Shown here piece by piece: positions 1 through 6,988 of a stretch of 19,497 nt of DNA. Made by a program: the position numbers and the translations under genes. Positions within the stretch are counted from its first letter, which is position 1, and each line of letters opens with the position of its first letter. The DNA comes from JBDSTZ01 sp039927975 (lineage in GTDB: Bacteria > Pseudomonadota > Gammaproteobacteria > Burkholderiales > Burkholderiaceae_D): positions 1 to 19,497 of the forward strand of contig JBDSTZ010000059.1 in the NCBI GenBank assembly GCA_039927975.1. The letters are read 5' to 3'. The notes below the pieces were generated by a model. That model saw only the letters and a list, made by a program, of their open reading frames with translations. It had not been told where the DNA came from and ran no database searches.

Positions 1-2
1 CG

Positions 3-146
3 TACGAAGTGGCCTATTTGATGGCCGAACTGGGCTGCGGCGACGTGGCCGCTCTGGTGGAAGAGCACGGCTATGTCACGGCGAACGAACCTGCTTCCGG
101 AGCGGGGGCGATGGTGATCGCCCTAGCTGTAGTGACCTGCATTTGA
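3..146 (+). pseudogene. 3' fragment of an unidentified gene cut by the transposon
   Basis: An open frame enters from the left edge and reads YEVAYLMAELGCGDVAALVEE and onward, with the strong G/C third-position bias of a real high-GC gene. At base 128 the transposon end begins, so the last six residues (VVTCI and the stop TGA at 144-146) come from transposon DNA. About 41 native residues are visible, acidic and probably alpha-helical. I do not recognise the family. The native C-terminus is not found on the other side of the transposon, because an IS abuts it there. Coding status is fairly secure; function is unknown. Confidence 0.5.
122..127. repeat. Left target-site duplication, CCTAGC
   Basis: The six bases before the TGT terminus are CCTAGC. 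The five bases after the other terminus (6707-6711) are CCTAG, and the sixth is replaced by the first base of the IS. A 5-6 bp duplication is normal for Mu/Tn7/Tn5053/Tn552-type DDE transposition. Confidence 0.7.
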
Positions 147-297
147 AACGGGCCTGACCAGCATTCCAGCCGATTTTCGACCAGGAATAACTGCAACTGA
201 AGGCCCTTTCAAACCAGCATTAGCTGCAAATGAACCTGCATTTATCCGCGCCGACCTGCATTCCATCGCCGCGAACCAGAATTATCTGCAACTGACC
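128..297 (+). repeat. Left terminal inverted repeat (170 bp) with reiterated transposase-binding motifs
   Basis: Bases 128-297 align without gaps to the reverse complement of 6537-6706 with 139 of 170 identical. Within it, variants of (G/A)ACC(T/A)GCATT recur at about 134, 157, 211, 232 and 253, along with CTGCAACTGA-type elements near 190 and 286. This matches the several roughly 20-bp transposase-binding sites of Tn7/Tn552/Tn5053-type ends. The stop codon of the 234-aa gene lies inside this repeat. Confidence 0.9.
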
Positions 298-986
298 AAG
301 ATGTTCAACACAGCCTTGGTATCGGCCTCGATTTCGGCCAGTACGCCCAGCCAATGACCGATGACTCGCTTGACGCTCGCTGCCGGCTGGGCGTCGCGCC
401 ACACCGTCAGGATGCGCTGGTAGCCGACCAGATCGGCCCGCTGCACGCAATAAGCCGTTGTCATCTGGGTTGCCTCGATATCGGTGAAAGCACCGGGGGT
501 GCGGCTGGCCTGCTCAAGCAGACCCACCTGAGCGGCCGTGTCGCTCTGGATGCCCCGCAGGTGCTCGATGATGAGCGGCAAACCGGTCGGATTCGGCCAG
601 GCGCGGATTTCGATTTCCTCGGCCGTACCGGTGCCGATGGCGATCCTCAAGACATCGTGGACGCCCGCTCCGATCAAGTCAGCCTTCGGGATGTTCGTAT
701 GCGTCCACGGAAACAGCTCCTGTTTCTGTGCGACCAGCATGCGCAGGTCCTGCTTGAAACCCTGTTCCAAACCGGGCGGCGGTGCCTCCTGGTTGTCGGC
801 CTCGACCATTTTCCAAATCCGGCCGATGTGGTCCTCCTGCTCGGAGCTAGGAAACAGGCTGATGTTCCACGCCAGGCAGCAGCTCATGACCGCCTTCTTC
901 CTCGCCTCCAGTTCTTCTACGAACAGGACGTGCGGAAGCATGTAGGACGAAAAGCAGGACGCGACGGTAAATTGTTTGAATTTCAT
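282..986 (-). CDS. Unrecognised 234-aa protein, third gene of the transposition block
   Basis: The ATG at 986 lies 8 bp after the ATPase stop, so the gene is almost certainly co-transcribed and perhaps translationally coupled. The frame stays open far upstream, but that part is a shadow of the ATPase gene. The protein begins MKFKQFTVASC, has an aromatic/charged middle (LFPWTHTNIPKAD at about residues 92-104) and a helical C-terminus. I see no signal peptide, transmembrane stretch, Walker motif, HTH or paired CxxC zinc motif. Its position matches TniQ/TnsD-type target-selection or accessory proteins in related elements, but it lacks the TniQ cysteine/histidine pattern. A role in target choice, transpososome assembly or regulation is inferred from location only. 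Confidence 0.75.
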   Translation of the reverse strand: MKFKQFTVASCFSSYMLPHVLFVEELEARKKAVMSCCLAWNISLFPSSEQEDHIGRIWKMVEADNQEAPPPGLEQGFKQDLRMLVAQKQELFPWTHTNIPKADLIGAGVHDVLRIAIGTGTAEEIEIRAWPNPTGLPLIIEHLRGIQSDTAAQVGLLEQASRTPGAFTDIEATQMTTAYCVQRADLVGYQRILTVWRDAQPAASVKRVIGHWLGVLAEIEADTKAVLNILVSCR

Positions 987-994
987 GGGCAGAA

Positions 995-1966
995 TCAGAT
1001 GGGCAGGCCAGCGGCAAGCATCCGGTCGCGCAACTCCGCTGTGCGTGCCGGTTCGAGTTTGTTGTTGAACAGCGCGCGGATTTCCGCAGGCTTGGCGTCG
1101 AACTGCTCGACCATGTCCTTGAGCCTGTACCCGTGGCGGGTCAGGGTCGGCTCCAGATCGTCCAGCTGGCGCGACAGCACGGTTTCTACCAGCGCGGCCG
1201 TGACGGGCTTCTCGCCGGTCTGGTAGCCCGCTTCCAGCGCCAGGGTCAGGTGCAGTTGGACTTGCAGCGGCGTGCGCAGCTTTGTGGCAAGGATATCGAT
1301 TGCCTCGCCGTTCAGGATCGACTCGGGATCGGTGTTCGGGGCCGCGCTGGCACCAAGCAGCCACCGGATGTATTCGCGCTGACTGCCGGCGACGCCATCC
1401 AGCGTGAAGATATCGGTCCGGTAGCCGATTTCCTCCATGGTCGGGCGGCGCAGGTCGTTGCGCAGCTTCGGATGGCCTGCCAGGATCACCGACAGCCGGC
1501 CGCCTGCGTCCTCGACCACTTCCATCAGGCGCTTGAGGCCGATGAGGGTGTGGCCGTTCAGGTCGTGCGCCTCGTCGACGAACAGCGCCACAGGCCGCTT
1601 CCCCTTCTTGACAATCTCCTGCAATTCGCGCTCGCGTTTTTCGCTTTGCTTGGGAATTTGCACCTGCTTGTCTTGCGTCAGGTCGTAGTAGAGCGTGGAG
1701 ATCAAGGTGGCCAGTTTGATGCTGTGCTTTTCCACGGACAGCGACTTGGCGACGGCCACGCGGTTTTCGTCTTTCAAAATCTGCTGAAGGCGGCGCAGCG
1801 TCACCGTCTTGCCGCTGCCGACAACCCCGCAAAGGGCGATCAGCCGCCCCTCAAGGGTGGCTCCCTTGATGTCCTTGATCAGCTGCTTGTGGTGGTCGGT
1901 TTCGTAGTAGCCGGCCTGGCTGAGCGGCTGCGTCAGCCCGTAGTACTGCATCACTTCAACTCGCAT
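995..1966 (-). CDS. ExeA/TniB-like AAA+ transposition ATPase
   Basis: A 323-aa AAA+ ATPase. Walker A GVVGSGKT is at residues 47-54 and Walker B ALFVDEAHD at 127-135, followed by a sensor-like stretch (VILAGHPKLRNDL). The architecture is that of the ExeA/TniB/TnsC/MuB group, which uses ATP to form filaments on target DNA and activate the partner transposase. The start is the ATG at 1966, preceded by GGAGAGG. It overlaps the transposase 3' end by 11 bp, which implies translational coupling. The C-terminal part (about residues 220-323) is less conserved and may contact the transposase or the next gene's product. Family assignment is firm; biochemical role is by homology. Confidence 0.9.
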   Translation of the reverse strand: MRVEVMQYYGLTQPLSQAGYYETDHHKQLIKDIKGATLEGRLIALCGVVGSGKTVTLRRLQQILKDENRVAVAKSLSVEKHSIKLATLISTLYYDLTQDKQVQIPKQSEKRERELQEIVKKGKRPVALFVDEAHDLNGHTLIGLKRLMEVVEDAGGRLSVILAGHPKLRNDLRRPTMEEIGYRTDIFTLDGVAGSQREYIRWLLGASAAPNTDPESILNGEAIDILATKLRTPLQVQLHLTLALEAGYQTGEKPVTAALVETVLSRQLDDLEPTLTRHGYRLKDMVEQFDAKPAEIRALFNNKLEPARTAELRDRMLAAGLPI

Positions 1967-3614
1967 GGTCCTCTCCAGTTTTCTTGTTTCGGAAGTAATC
2001 TCGTATGCGCGCGAGCACGACGCTGCGCGTCAGCGTCTCGCTCAACACCTGGTCAATGACGGCGCGATCCTCCAGCGACAGCTTGGCCAGCGGCCTGGCC
2101 AGTTCGTCCGCAATCGCGAGCTTGGCGGCGATGACGTTCGCAAAATGGAATTCGTGCGCCTCGGCGTCGAAGGGCTGTATGGGCAGTTCGCCTGGTAGAT
2201 TCAGTGGCGCTAGGTGAAGGTCCTTGCCGGCCAGCGCCTCGATGGGCAGCTTGAGCTGGTCGGCCAGGGCGCGGATACGGTCGGCGCGCGCGTCGGCCGC
2301 GCCGCGCTTGAAGGCGCGATAGCGGTTCAACGGAATCGGCCCGGCGACCGGGTAATATGGACCGGTGCGCACGCCTTCGTACTCGACGTACAGTTCATTG
2401 TCGAACAGCCCCCACAGCAGCAGCACATATTCGCCAGCCATGTCTGGCTCGACTTCGTAGCTGGTGCCCTCGACCGTGACGCGGGCGTCCACGCCAACCC
2501 GGCGCCGCTCCGGTTCGCGGGCGAAGCGGCAATACTGCTCCCAGGCGCACATCTCCCGGATGCCGCCGCTCGGGAAATTGGCAAGCCAGTCCTCGATGCG
2601 CGAATGCTGCTCCGAGCGGTGATCCTGGCGAATGTAGCGCATCAGGTAGCGCAACAGCCATTCGTTGGCCTGTTGCTCGGTTTCGGGCTTGTGGAAGTGG
2701 TACAGCGTCTCGTGGGCTTCCTTCACCGTGCGGAACGGGCGCTCGACTTTTCCCTTGGAGCGCGCCGTGACCCGCTCTCCGTCCTTGCCGGCAGGGATGT
2801 GCGTCATCCACTCGATGCCAAGCGCGTGCATCACATTTTGGAATACCCGACTTTTGGCGACAGGGCCGTTGTCCAGGTAGATCATCAGCGGTCGTCCCTG
2901 GAACGGATATTCGGGGTCCGCCTTCGCAGCCATTGCGTTGAACAGGAAGCGCAGCGCCGATTCGGCATCCTCGCCATAGACGCAACGGTACTCCTGGTAG
3001 GGCACCCCGCTGCGGTCGTCCACGACGCTGTATAGCATCAGCGTCGGCTCGCCCTTGCCAGGTTCAATCCAGTCCGGCTTGTCGATCCGCTTGAGGTCGG
3101 ACGGCGACATGTCGAACTGCCAGCAGTCGTTGCTGTGCTCTGCCTGGAAGCGTACGGCTGGCGGCTGCCGGCGCAGGCGCGGCTGGTCGAGGTGCCAAAG
3201 TGTGAGGTACTGGTTGACCGTGCTGCGCGTCAGCACGCCATTTGGCGCGCGCACCAAGCCCTGTGCCGTCTCGACGCCATATTCTTCCAGAAGCTCGATG
3301 GCGCGCTTCGTGGAAAGGTGACGGCCCTGCTTGTTGGTGGTGCGCAGCTTGAGGGCGGCGACCAGCTCGCAGTAGCGCTCCAGTTCCGATTTCGGCAGCA
3401 CGCGCGGCTTGCCGTGATCGGTGCGGTGGACCACGCGTGGCTTCAGAAAGTCCTTGAGCGCACGATACACCGACGTGGTGGAGATACCGTACAGCTCTGA
3501 CATGGAGCGCACCTGGGCGGCACGCTCCGGACTTTTGTGAGGCAGACGGTCGAGCCGCTGCCGCAATTGCAGCAGTGATTCGGCCGGGATCTGCTTACGC
3601 CACCCGGCCGCCAT
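1956..3614 (-). CDS. TniA/TnsB/Mu-type DDE transposase
   Basis: A 552-aa transposase. The N-terminus (about residues 35-60, LYGISTTSVYRALK) looks like an HTH DNA-binding region. The RNase H-fold core supplies the catalytic triad: D168 in CWQFDMS, D248 in IYLDNG and E291 in KGKVERPF. A Mu-type C-terminal beta-barrel region follows (about 385-440, including VEGTSYEVEPDMAG). It would bind the repeated motifs in the 170-bp ends, cut the 3' ends and join them to target DNA. It overlaps the resolvase gene by 20 bp and the ATPase gene by 11 bp, so the three form one operon. Annotation pipelines may label it an IS481-like integrase, but size, ATPase partner and long iterated ends favour the TniA/TnsB class. 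No truncation seen. Confidence 0.92.
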   Translation of the reverse strand: MAAGWRKQIPAESLLQLRQRLDRLPHKSPERAAQVRSMSELYGISTTSVYRALKDFLKPRVVHRTDHGKPRVLPKSELERYCELVAALKLRTTNKQGRHLSTKRAIELLEEYGVETAQGLVRAPNGVLTRSTVNQYLTLWHLDQPRLRRQPPAVRFQAEHSNDCWQFDMSPSDLKRIDKPDWIEPGKGEPTLMLYSVVDDRSGVPYQEYRCVYGEDAESALRFLFNAMAAKADPEYPFQGRPLMIYLDNGPVAKSRVFQNVMHALGIEWMTHIPAGKDGERVTARSKGKVERPFRTVKEAHETLYHFHKPETEQQANEWLLRYLMRYIRQDHRSEQHSRIEDWLANFPSGGIREMCAWEQYCRFAREPERRRVGVDARVTVEGTSYEVEPDMAGEYVLLLWGLFDNELYVEYEGVRTGPYYPVAGPIPLNRYRAFKRGAADARADRIRALADQLKLPIEALAGKDLHLAPLNLPGELPIQPFDAEAHEFHFANVIAAKLAIADELARPLAKLSLEDRAVIDQVLSETLTRSVVLARIRDYFRNKKTGEDHAS

Positions 3615-4170
3615 CGCTCTCAGCCTTGTCGAGATAGTTGTAGAGCGTGGATTTGGAAATCCCCATCATCTTGCAGATTTCCTCAACGGTATGGTTCCGC
3701 TCCCGGTGCAGTTTGACGGCGAGCGCGAGCTTGACCGGATCGAGTCGTTTCGGTCGGCCGCCCATGCGGCCGCGCGCGCGCGCCGCGACCAGCCCGGCCT
3801 GTGTCCGTTCGCGGATCAGGTTGCGCTCGAACTCGGCCAGTGCGCCGAACAGGTGAAAGACCAGTTTGCCGCCGCTCGATGTGGTGTCGATGTTTTCTTG
3901 CAGGCTGCGCAGCCCGACCTTGGCCGCTTCAAGCCGCTCGACCAGCTCGATCAGGTTCTTGAGCGACCGGCCCAGCCGATCCAGCCGCCAGATGACCACC
4001 GTGTCGCCGGCGCGCAGCATGCTCATGAGGGTGGCCAGCCCGGTTCGATCCGCCCTGGCTCCGCTCACCATGTCCTCGAAGACGCGCTCGCAGCCGGCCA
4101 CCTGCAACGCATCGCGCTGCAGGTCCAGGTTCTGGTCGTCGGTCGATACACGGGCGTAGCCAATCAGCAT
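3595..4170 (-). CDS. Serine resolvase (Tn3/TniR-type)
   Basis: A 191-aa small serine recombinase. The N-terminal catalytic domain has the nucleophile S9 in YARVSTDDQ, the conserved WRLDRLGRS patch (about residues 61-69) and the EFERNLIRERTQAGL segment leading into the E helix. The C-terminal HTH (HTVEEICKMMGISKSTLYNYL, about 158-178) binds the res site. In replicative transposition the resolvase separates the cointegrate at res. It is the first gene of the transposition operon and its stop lies inside the transposase gene. The upstream region to 4447 is the natural place for res and for autoregulation of the operon. Confidence 0.93.
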   Translation of the reverse strand: MLIGYARVSTDDQNLDLQRDALQVAGCERVFEDMVSGARADRTGLATLMSMLRAGDTVVIWRLDRLGRSLKNLIELVERLEAAKVGLRSLQENIDTTSSGGKLVFHLFGALAEFERNLIRERTQAGLVAARARGRMGGRPKRLDPVKLALAVKLHRERNHTVEEICKMMGISKSTLYNYLDKAESDGGRVA

Positions 4171-4447
4171 GGCGACTTGTCCAATAAATCACGAAAATTC
4201 AGTATAGCTGGACTTTGAATATTGGAAAGGGATTGTGGATTGGCGTTGTGCTTGAGTTGCCCGCTGCTCGCCGCCTCCGCGCGGGAGTGCAAAAAACCTT
4301 CGTTTGTTGGACGTGGTGGCGCTTGGCGGACACGATCGATCACTCATCACAACAGCGCGGAGCAAATGTTATTATTTTTATATTTTGCATCCAGATTGTT
4401 TAGCACGTCTGTGATACTCTTGTCCATTCTTGTGCGAGGTGATTCAA
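4171..4447. other. Probable res site and divergent promoter region
   Basis: This 277-bp stretch separates the minus-strand resolvase from the plus-strand kinase. It contains the dyad TCCAATA (4180-4186) / TATTGGA (4220-4226) in AT-rich DNA just upstream of the resolvase, as expected of a resolvase-binding subsite pair. CTTGTCCA occurs at about 4176 and again near 4419. By position it should hold res and both promoters, but I cannot delimit three subsites or choose promoter boxes confidently. Confidence 0.4.
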
Positions 4448-5581
4448 ATGATGCACGAATTTTTGCTGAACAATCGCGATGAACTTGCGCGACGATGTCG
4501 CGTCAAAGTTGGTGAACGGGTCGGCCGCTCTGCCACGGAGACGCAACTGAAGAACGGTATTCCTCTGTTCTTAGATCAGTTGATCCGAACGCTCCAAATA
4601 GAGCAGACGCAAACTCCACTGAATAGCCGTCGCGTCTCCGGCCCCGCTGGCGGTGGGGCCGCTCTGTCAGAAGTAAGCGTCTCAGCTGCTCAGCATGGAA
4701 AAGATCTCTTGGATCTTGGGCTTACAGTCGATCAAGTTGTCCATGACTATGGTGACCTCTGCCAAGCAATAACCGATCTCGCCGTAGAGCGAGATGCCCC
4801 ATTCCAAGTCGACGAGTTCCGCACCTTAAACCGTTGTCTGGACAATGCGATTTCGGATGCAGTCACTGAATTTGGCTTTCAACGAGACGAGCTGGCCGCC
4901 GATGCAAGTGCTTTGGCGTCAAACAAGCGAATGGGGTTCTTTGCACACGAGCTGCGCAATCTACTTGGTACGGCGTCGTTGGCTTTCTCCGCTGCGAAGG
5001 CAGGAAACTTGAGCCTTAGCGGAGCAACCGGTTCTATACTTGAACGCAGCCTGACTGGCTTAGAAAAGCTAATCACAAGTTCACTTGAAGACGTGAGAAT
5101 TGTAGGTCAGAATAGACTTGCTTTAGAAGCGTTTTCACTTTTAGATTTCGTCGGTGAGATTTTCTCCGCCGCCTCATTGTCCGCCAAAATGCACGGCTGT
5201 ACCTTGCGCGCTCCGCAAGTTGACCCTGATCTCGCTTTGTGCGGCACCCGCGATCTGTTAATCGCCGCAGTGGCGAATCTGCTTCAGAATGCATTCAAAT
5301 TTACGAAGCCTGGCACTGAGGTTGTGCTTACGGCATACGCGTTGGGAGACCGAATCCTCATTGACGTAACAGACCACTGCGGCGGCCTGGGCGCTGGGGT
5401 TGCTGACACTATGTTCTTGCCTTTTTCTCAGTCAGGCGCAAATAGAACTGGTATCGGCCTTGGCCTAACGATAGCTAAACAGAGCGTTGCCGCAAACCAG
5501 GGGGATCTGACTGTCCGGGATATGCCCGGTCAAGGTTGCGTGTTCACGATCAACCTGCCACGCAACAAATTGCCCACTTGA
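4448..5581 (+). CDS. Orphan soluble sensor histidine kinase with RsbRD-like N-terminus
   Basis: 377 aa from the ATG at 4448, chosen because GAGGT at 4436-4440 lies 7 nt upstream; an ATG three bases later is also possible. Residues about 1-145 resemble the RsbRD N-terminal sensor fold (helical, including LTVDQVVHDYGDLCQAI). A HisKA-type dimerisation helix follows with phosphoacceptor H167 in FFAHELRN. The HATPase domain has the N-box N281 in NLLQNAFKF, G1 DHCGGL (309-314) and G2 GIGLGL (335-340). No transmembrane segment is visible, so it should be cytoplasmic. No response regulator lies beside it, so as transposon cargo it must act on a host regulator or a partner elsewhere. Its somewhat lower GC than the chromosomal genes suggests a separate origin. 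Confidence 0.88.
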   Translation: MMHEFLLNNRDELARRCRVKVGERVGRSATETQLKNGIPLFLDQLIRTLQIEQTQTPLNSRRVSGPAGGGAALSEVSVSAAQHGKDLLDLGLTVDQVVHDYGDLCQAITDLAVERDAPFQVDEFRTLNRCLDNAISDAVTEFGFQRDELAADASALASNKRMGFFAHELRNLLGTASLAFSAAKAGNLSLSGATGSILERSLTGLEKLITSSLEDVRIVGQNRLALEAFSLLDFVGEIFSAASLSAKMHGCTLRAPQVDPDLALCGTRDLLIAAVANLLQNAFKFTKPGTEVVLTAYALGDRILIDVTDHCGGLGAGVADTMFLPFSQSGANRTGIGLGLTIAKQSVAANQGDLTVRDMPGQGCVFTINLPRNKLPT

Positions 5582-5736
5582 GTAAACGCGTACGCTTTGG
5601 CGCGATTCCCAGCACTCAAAATCTATAGACTCATCGACAAAACAAGTTCCAGCAACGGCGGCGCTGGGCAGCTCTTGGGGCATCAGAAAAAACGGAAAAA
5701 TCGGGTGCTATGACTGGGACTTGGCTTCTCGCGAGG

Positions 5737-6138
5737 TCAGGCGGTTCTGACCTCGTTGAGCAGATCGGGGTGACGATCCAGCAGCTTGAACAGCTTGACC
5801 AAGGCTAGCGGCGGCTTGGTCTTGCCGTTCTCGTAGCGCGAGAAAGCATTGATTCCACCGCCGAAGATTTCGGCGGCTTCACGCTGGTCAAGATCGAGTT
5901 TCTTGCGCACGTTGGTGATGAAGCCTGGATCAACGATGGCCGCATTCACCTGCTTTGAGAAGGCACGCATTTCACGCATGACGCGATTCGACTCCGCTGC
6001 ATCCAAAATGGACTCGGCGCAGGCCGGGCAAAAGTCGCCCGTCACTGCTGCAATGACGGTGCTTTCACCCTTGTAGGTGTAGGGAAGGTCGCGGGTGTCG
6101 TGGATCAGTTCAGCCGCGCCGCAAACAGGACATTTCAT
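5737..6138 (-). CDS. mqsA: Antitoxin MqsA
   Basis: 133 aa, close in length and sequence to E. coli MqsA (131 aa). The N-terminal zinc domain has C3, C6, C37 and C40 (CPVC, CPAC). The C-terminal Xre-type HTH carries FGGGINAFSRYENG, with N97 and R101 at the same numbers as the E. coli DNA-contact residues. It neutralises MqsR and represses the operon. I chose the ATG at 6138, not 6144: AAGGAG (complement of 6147-6152) is 8 nt from 6138 but only 2 nt from 6144, and the E. coli protein starts MKCPVC. Toxin-first order and a 2-nt gap after mqsR match the family. The 155 bp downstream to the kinase hold nothing I can identify. Confidence 0.96.
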   Translation of the reverse strand: MKCPVCGAAELIHDTRDLPYTYKGESTVIAAVTGDFCPACAESILDAAESNRVMREMRAFSKQVNAAIVDPGFITNVRKKLDLDQREAAEIFGGGINAFSRYENGKTKPPLALVKLFKLLDRHPDLLNEVRTA

Positions 6139-6140
6139 GT

Positions 6141-6437
6141 TCATAACTCCTTGAAGGACACAATCAGCACGTCGTCAATAACCGTTAGCTTCAGGTATAC
6201 GTCGCCCGCCTGCGTGCTTGGGCGGTACACGTCCTGCCATACCATATGATCGGCATGGGTGGTCATGCTCTTGTAAAAGTCCGCTGGCGTGAGCGCCATC
6301 ACCACATCCAGCATCTCGGAGAATGCAAGCCCAAGCTCATTTGCACCAGTTCGCGCCGCGTGCGTGGTACGTACCTTGCCAGCCACTACTAAGGTTTGGA
6401 CCAAGGCCAGCTTGCAATGTGGGGTTCGTTTCTCCAT
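6141..6437 (-). CDS. mqsR: Toxin MqsR, mRNA interferase
   Basis: 98 aa, the same length as E. coli MqsR and sharing its start (MEKRTPH) and end (VLIVSFKE). Residues matching the E. coli active site are present: K56 in FYKSM, Q68 in VWQDVYRP and Y81 in VYLKL. MqsR is a RelE-fold endoribonuclease that cleaves mRNA mainly at GCU/GCA and is held inactive by MqsA. The predicted promoter puts the transcript start at or within a base or two of the ATG, so the mRNA may be leaderless. Placed just inside the transposon's right end, the pair probably acts as an addiction module stabilising the element. Looks intact and functional. Confidence 0.96.
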   Translation of the reverse strand: MEKRTPHCKLALVQTLVVAGKVRTTHAARTGANELGLAFSEMLDVVMALTPADFYKSMTTHADHMVWQDVYRPSTQAGDVYLKLTVIDDVLIVSFKEL

Positions 6438-6443
6438 GGGCGA

Positions 6444-6472
6444 ATTTTAACCTAGTTGGTTTATTTTGGCAA
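6444..6472 (-). promoter_or_regulatory. mqsRA promoter with MqsA operator
   Basis: On the minus strand, TTGCCA (6467-6472) and TAAAAT (6444-6449) are 17 bp apart. Between and overlapping them is the palindrome AACC-N5-GGTT at 6449-6461, the same arms and spacing as the E. coli MqsA operator. MqsA bound here would block RNA polymerase, giving negative autoregulation. An imperfect second half-site follows at about 6470-6480. Confidence 0.75.
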
Positions 6473-6536
6473 ATTGGTTAGCGTGCCCCCGTAACCCCGT
6501 TCTCCGTTCCATTGCGCCGAGTCGCAGGGGTGGCCG

Positions 6537-6706
6537 GGTCAGTTGCATTTATTGTAGGTTCGCGCCGATGAAATGCAGGTCGGCGCGGCTGAATGCAGGT
6601 TCATATGCAGCTAATGCTGGTTTGAGGGGACCGTCGGTTGCAGTTATTCCCGGTCGAAAAAGCCGCTGAATGCAGGTCGGACCAGTTTGAAATGCAGGTC
6701 GTTACA
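6537..6706 (-). repeat. Right terminal inverted repeat (170 bp)
   Basis: Reverse complement of the left end, 139/170 identical with no gaps. The terminal base is 6706 (5'-TGTAACGACC on the minus strand). Divergence concentrates at offsets 41-46, 71-80 and 151-159 from the tip, between the recurring ACC(T/A)GCATT and CTGCAAC motifs. This suggests selection on binding sites with free spacers. Confidence 0.9.
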
Positions 6707-6711
6707 CCTAG
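6707..6711. repeat. Right target-site duplication, CCTAG
   Basis: CCTAG follows the terminal ACA of the transposon and repeats 122-126. The next base, 6712, is the first base of the IS21-like element, so the sixth base of the duplication is missing on this side. Confidence 0.65.
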
Positions 6712-6717
6712 TGGGTA

Positions 6718-6809
6718 TTCCGGTCCATCGTGCCCACTGATTCCGGTCCATCGTGCCCAGCCGTTCCGGTCCATCGCGCCCACCCATTCCGGTCTATCGT
6801 GCCCAGTTT
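6718..6809 (+). repeat. Four tandem 23-bp IstA-binding iterations at the IS left end
   Basis: Units start at 6718, 6741, 6764 and 6787, each beginning TTCCGGTC(C/T)ATCG(T/C)GCCCA with a variable last three bases. They are contiguous, so this is not a CRISPR array. Such repeats are the transposase-binding sites of IS21-type ends. Confidence 0.88.
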
Positions 6810-6819
6810 GAGGGCCTGA

Positions 6820-6891
6820 CCGGAATCACTGGTCACGATACCGGAATCAGTGGGCACGATACCGGAATGGCTGGTCACGATACCGGAACGG
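6820..6891 (-). repeat. Inverted set of the same iterations (21-bp period)
   Basis: CCGGAAT..., the reverse complement of the left-end unit core, recurs at 6820, 6841 and 6862, with a partial copy at 6883. Period here is 21 bp, against 23 bp for the direct set. Facing the direct set across about 10 bp, they form a large inverted-repeat region between the IS tip and istA. Confidence 0.85.
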
Positions 6892-6988
6892 TGTCGTCGA
6901 CCGCCGAGATGATGTTACGCATATAGCAACCGAGCGAGTACGCTTCCAGCTTTTGTCTGGAGACAGCGTGCCCGTACCGAGGATCAAT

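Larger units (their letters stand above)
128..6706 (-). mobile_element. 6.6-kb TniA/TnsB/Mu-type transposon with mqsRA and histidine-kinase cargo
   Basis: A complete composite unit of 6579 bp. Its ends begin 5'-TGTA and carry 170-bp inverted repeats, with flanking copies of CCTAG. The minus strand encodes serine resolvase, DDE transposase, AAA+ ATPase and a 234-aa protein in a tight block with overlapping or nearly touching genes. Cargo lies between the resolvase and the right end: a histidine kinase on the plus strand and mqsR-mqsA on the minus strand. The gene set parallels Tn5053/Tn402 (tniA, tniB, tniQ, tniR) and Tn552, but no zinc-finger TniQ is present. Intact frames, ends and target repeats suggest the element moved recently and may be active. 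Strand is given as that of the transposition genes. Confidence 0.88.

Noticed and set aside
282..986. TniQ
   Set aside because: No paired CxxC/CxxH zinc-finger motifs and no resemblance to the TniQ N-terminal consensus; called unknown instead.
282..1832. One long 516-aa protein instead of ATPase plus 234-aa protein
   Set aside because: The N-terminal half of that frame is a shadow of the ATPase gene, with arginine-rich low-complexity sequence; protein-like sequence starts at the ATG at 986.
128..6706. CRISPR-associated (type V-K or I) transposon
   Set aside because: Although TnsB/TnsC-like genes are present, there is no Cas effector, repeat-spacer array or tracrRNA-like region inside the ends.
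6718..6891. CRISPR-like array
   Set aside because: Repeats are contiguous, with no unique spacers of 30 bp or so, change orientation midway, and match IS21 end structure; no cas gene is present.
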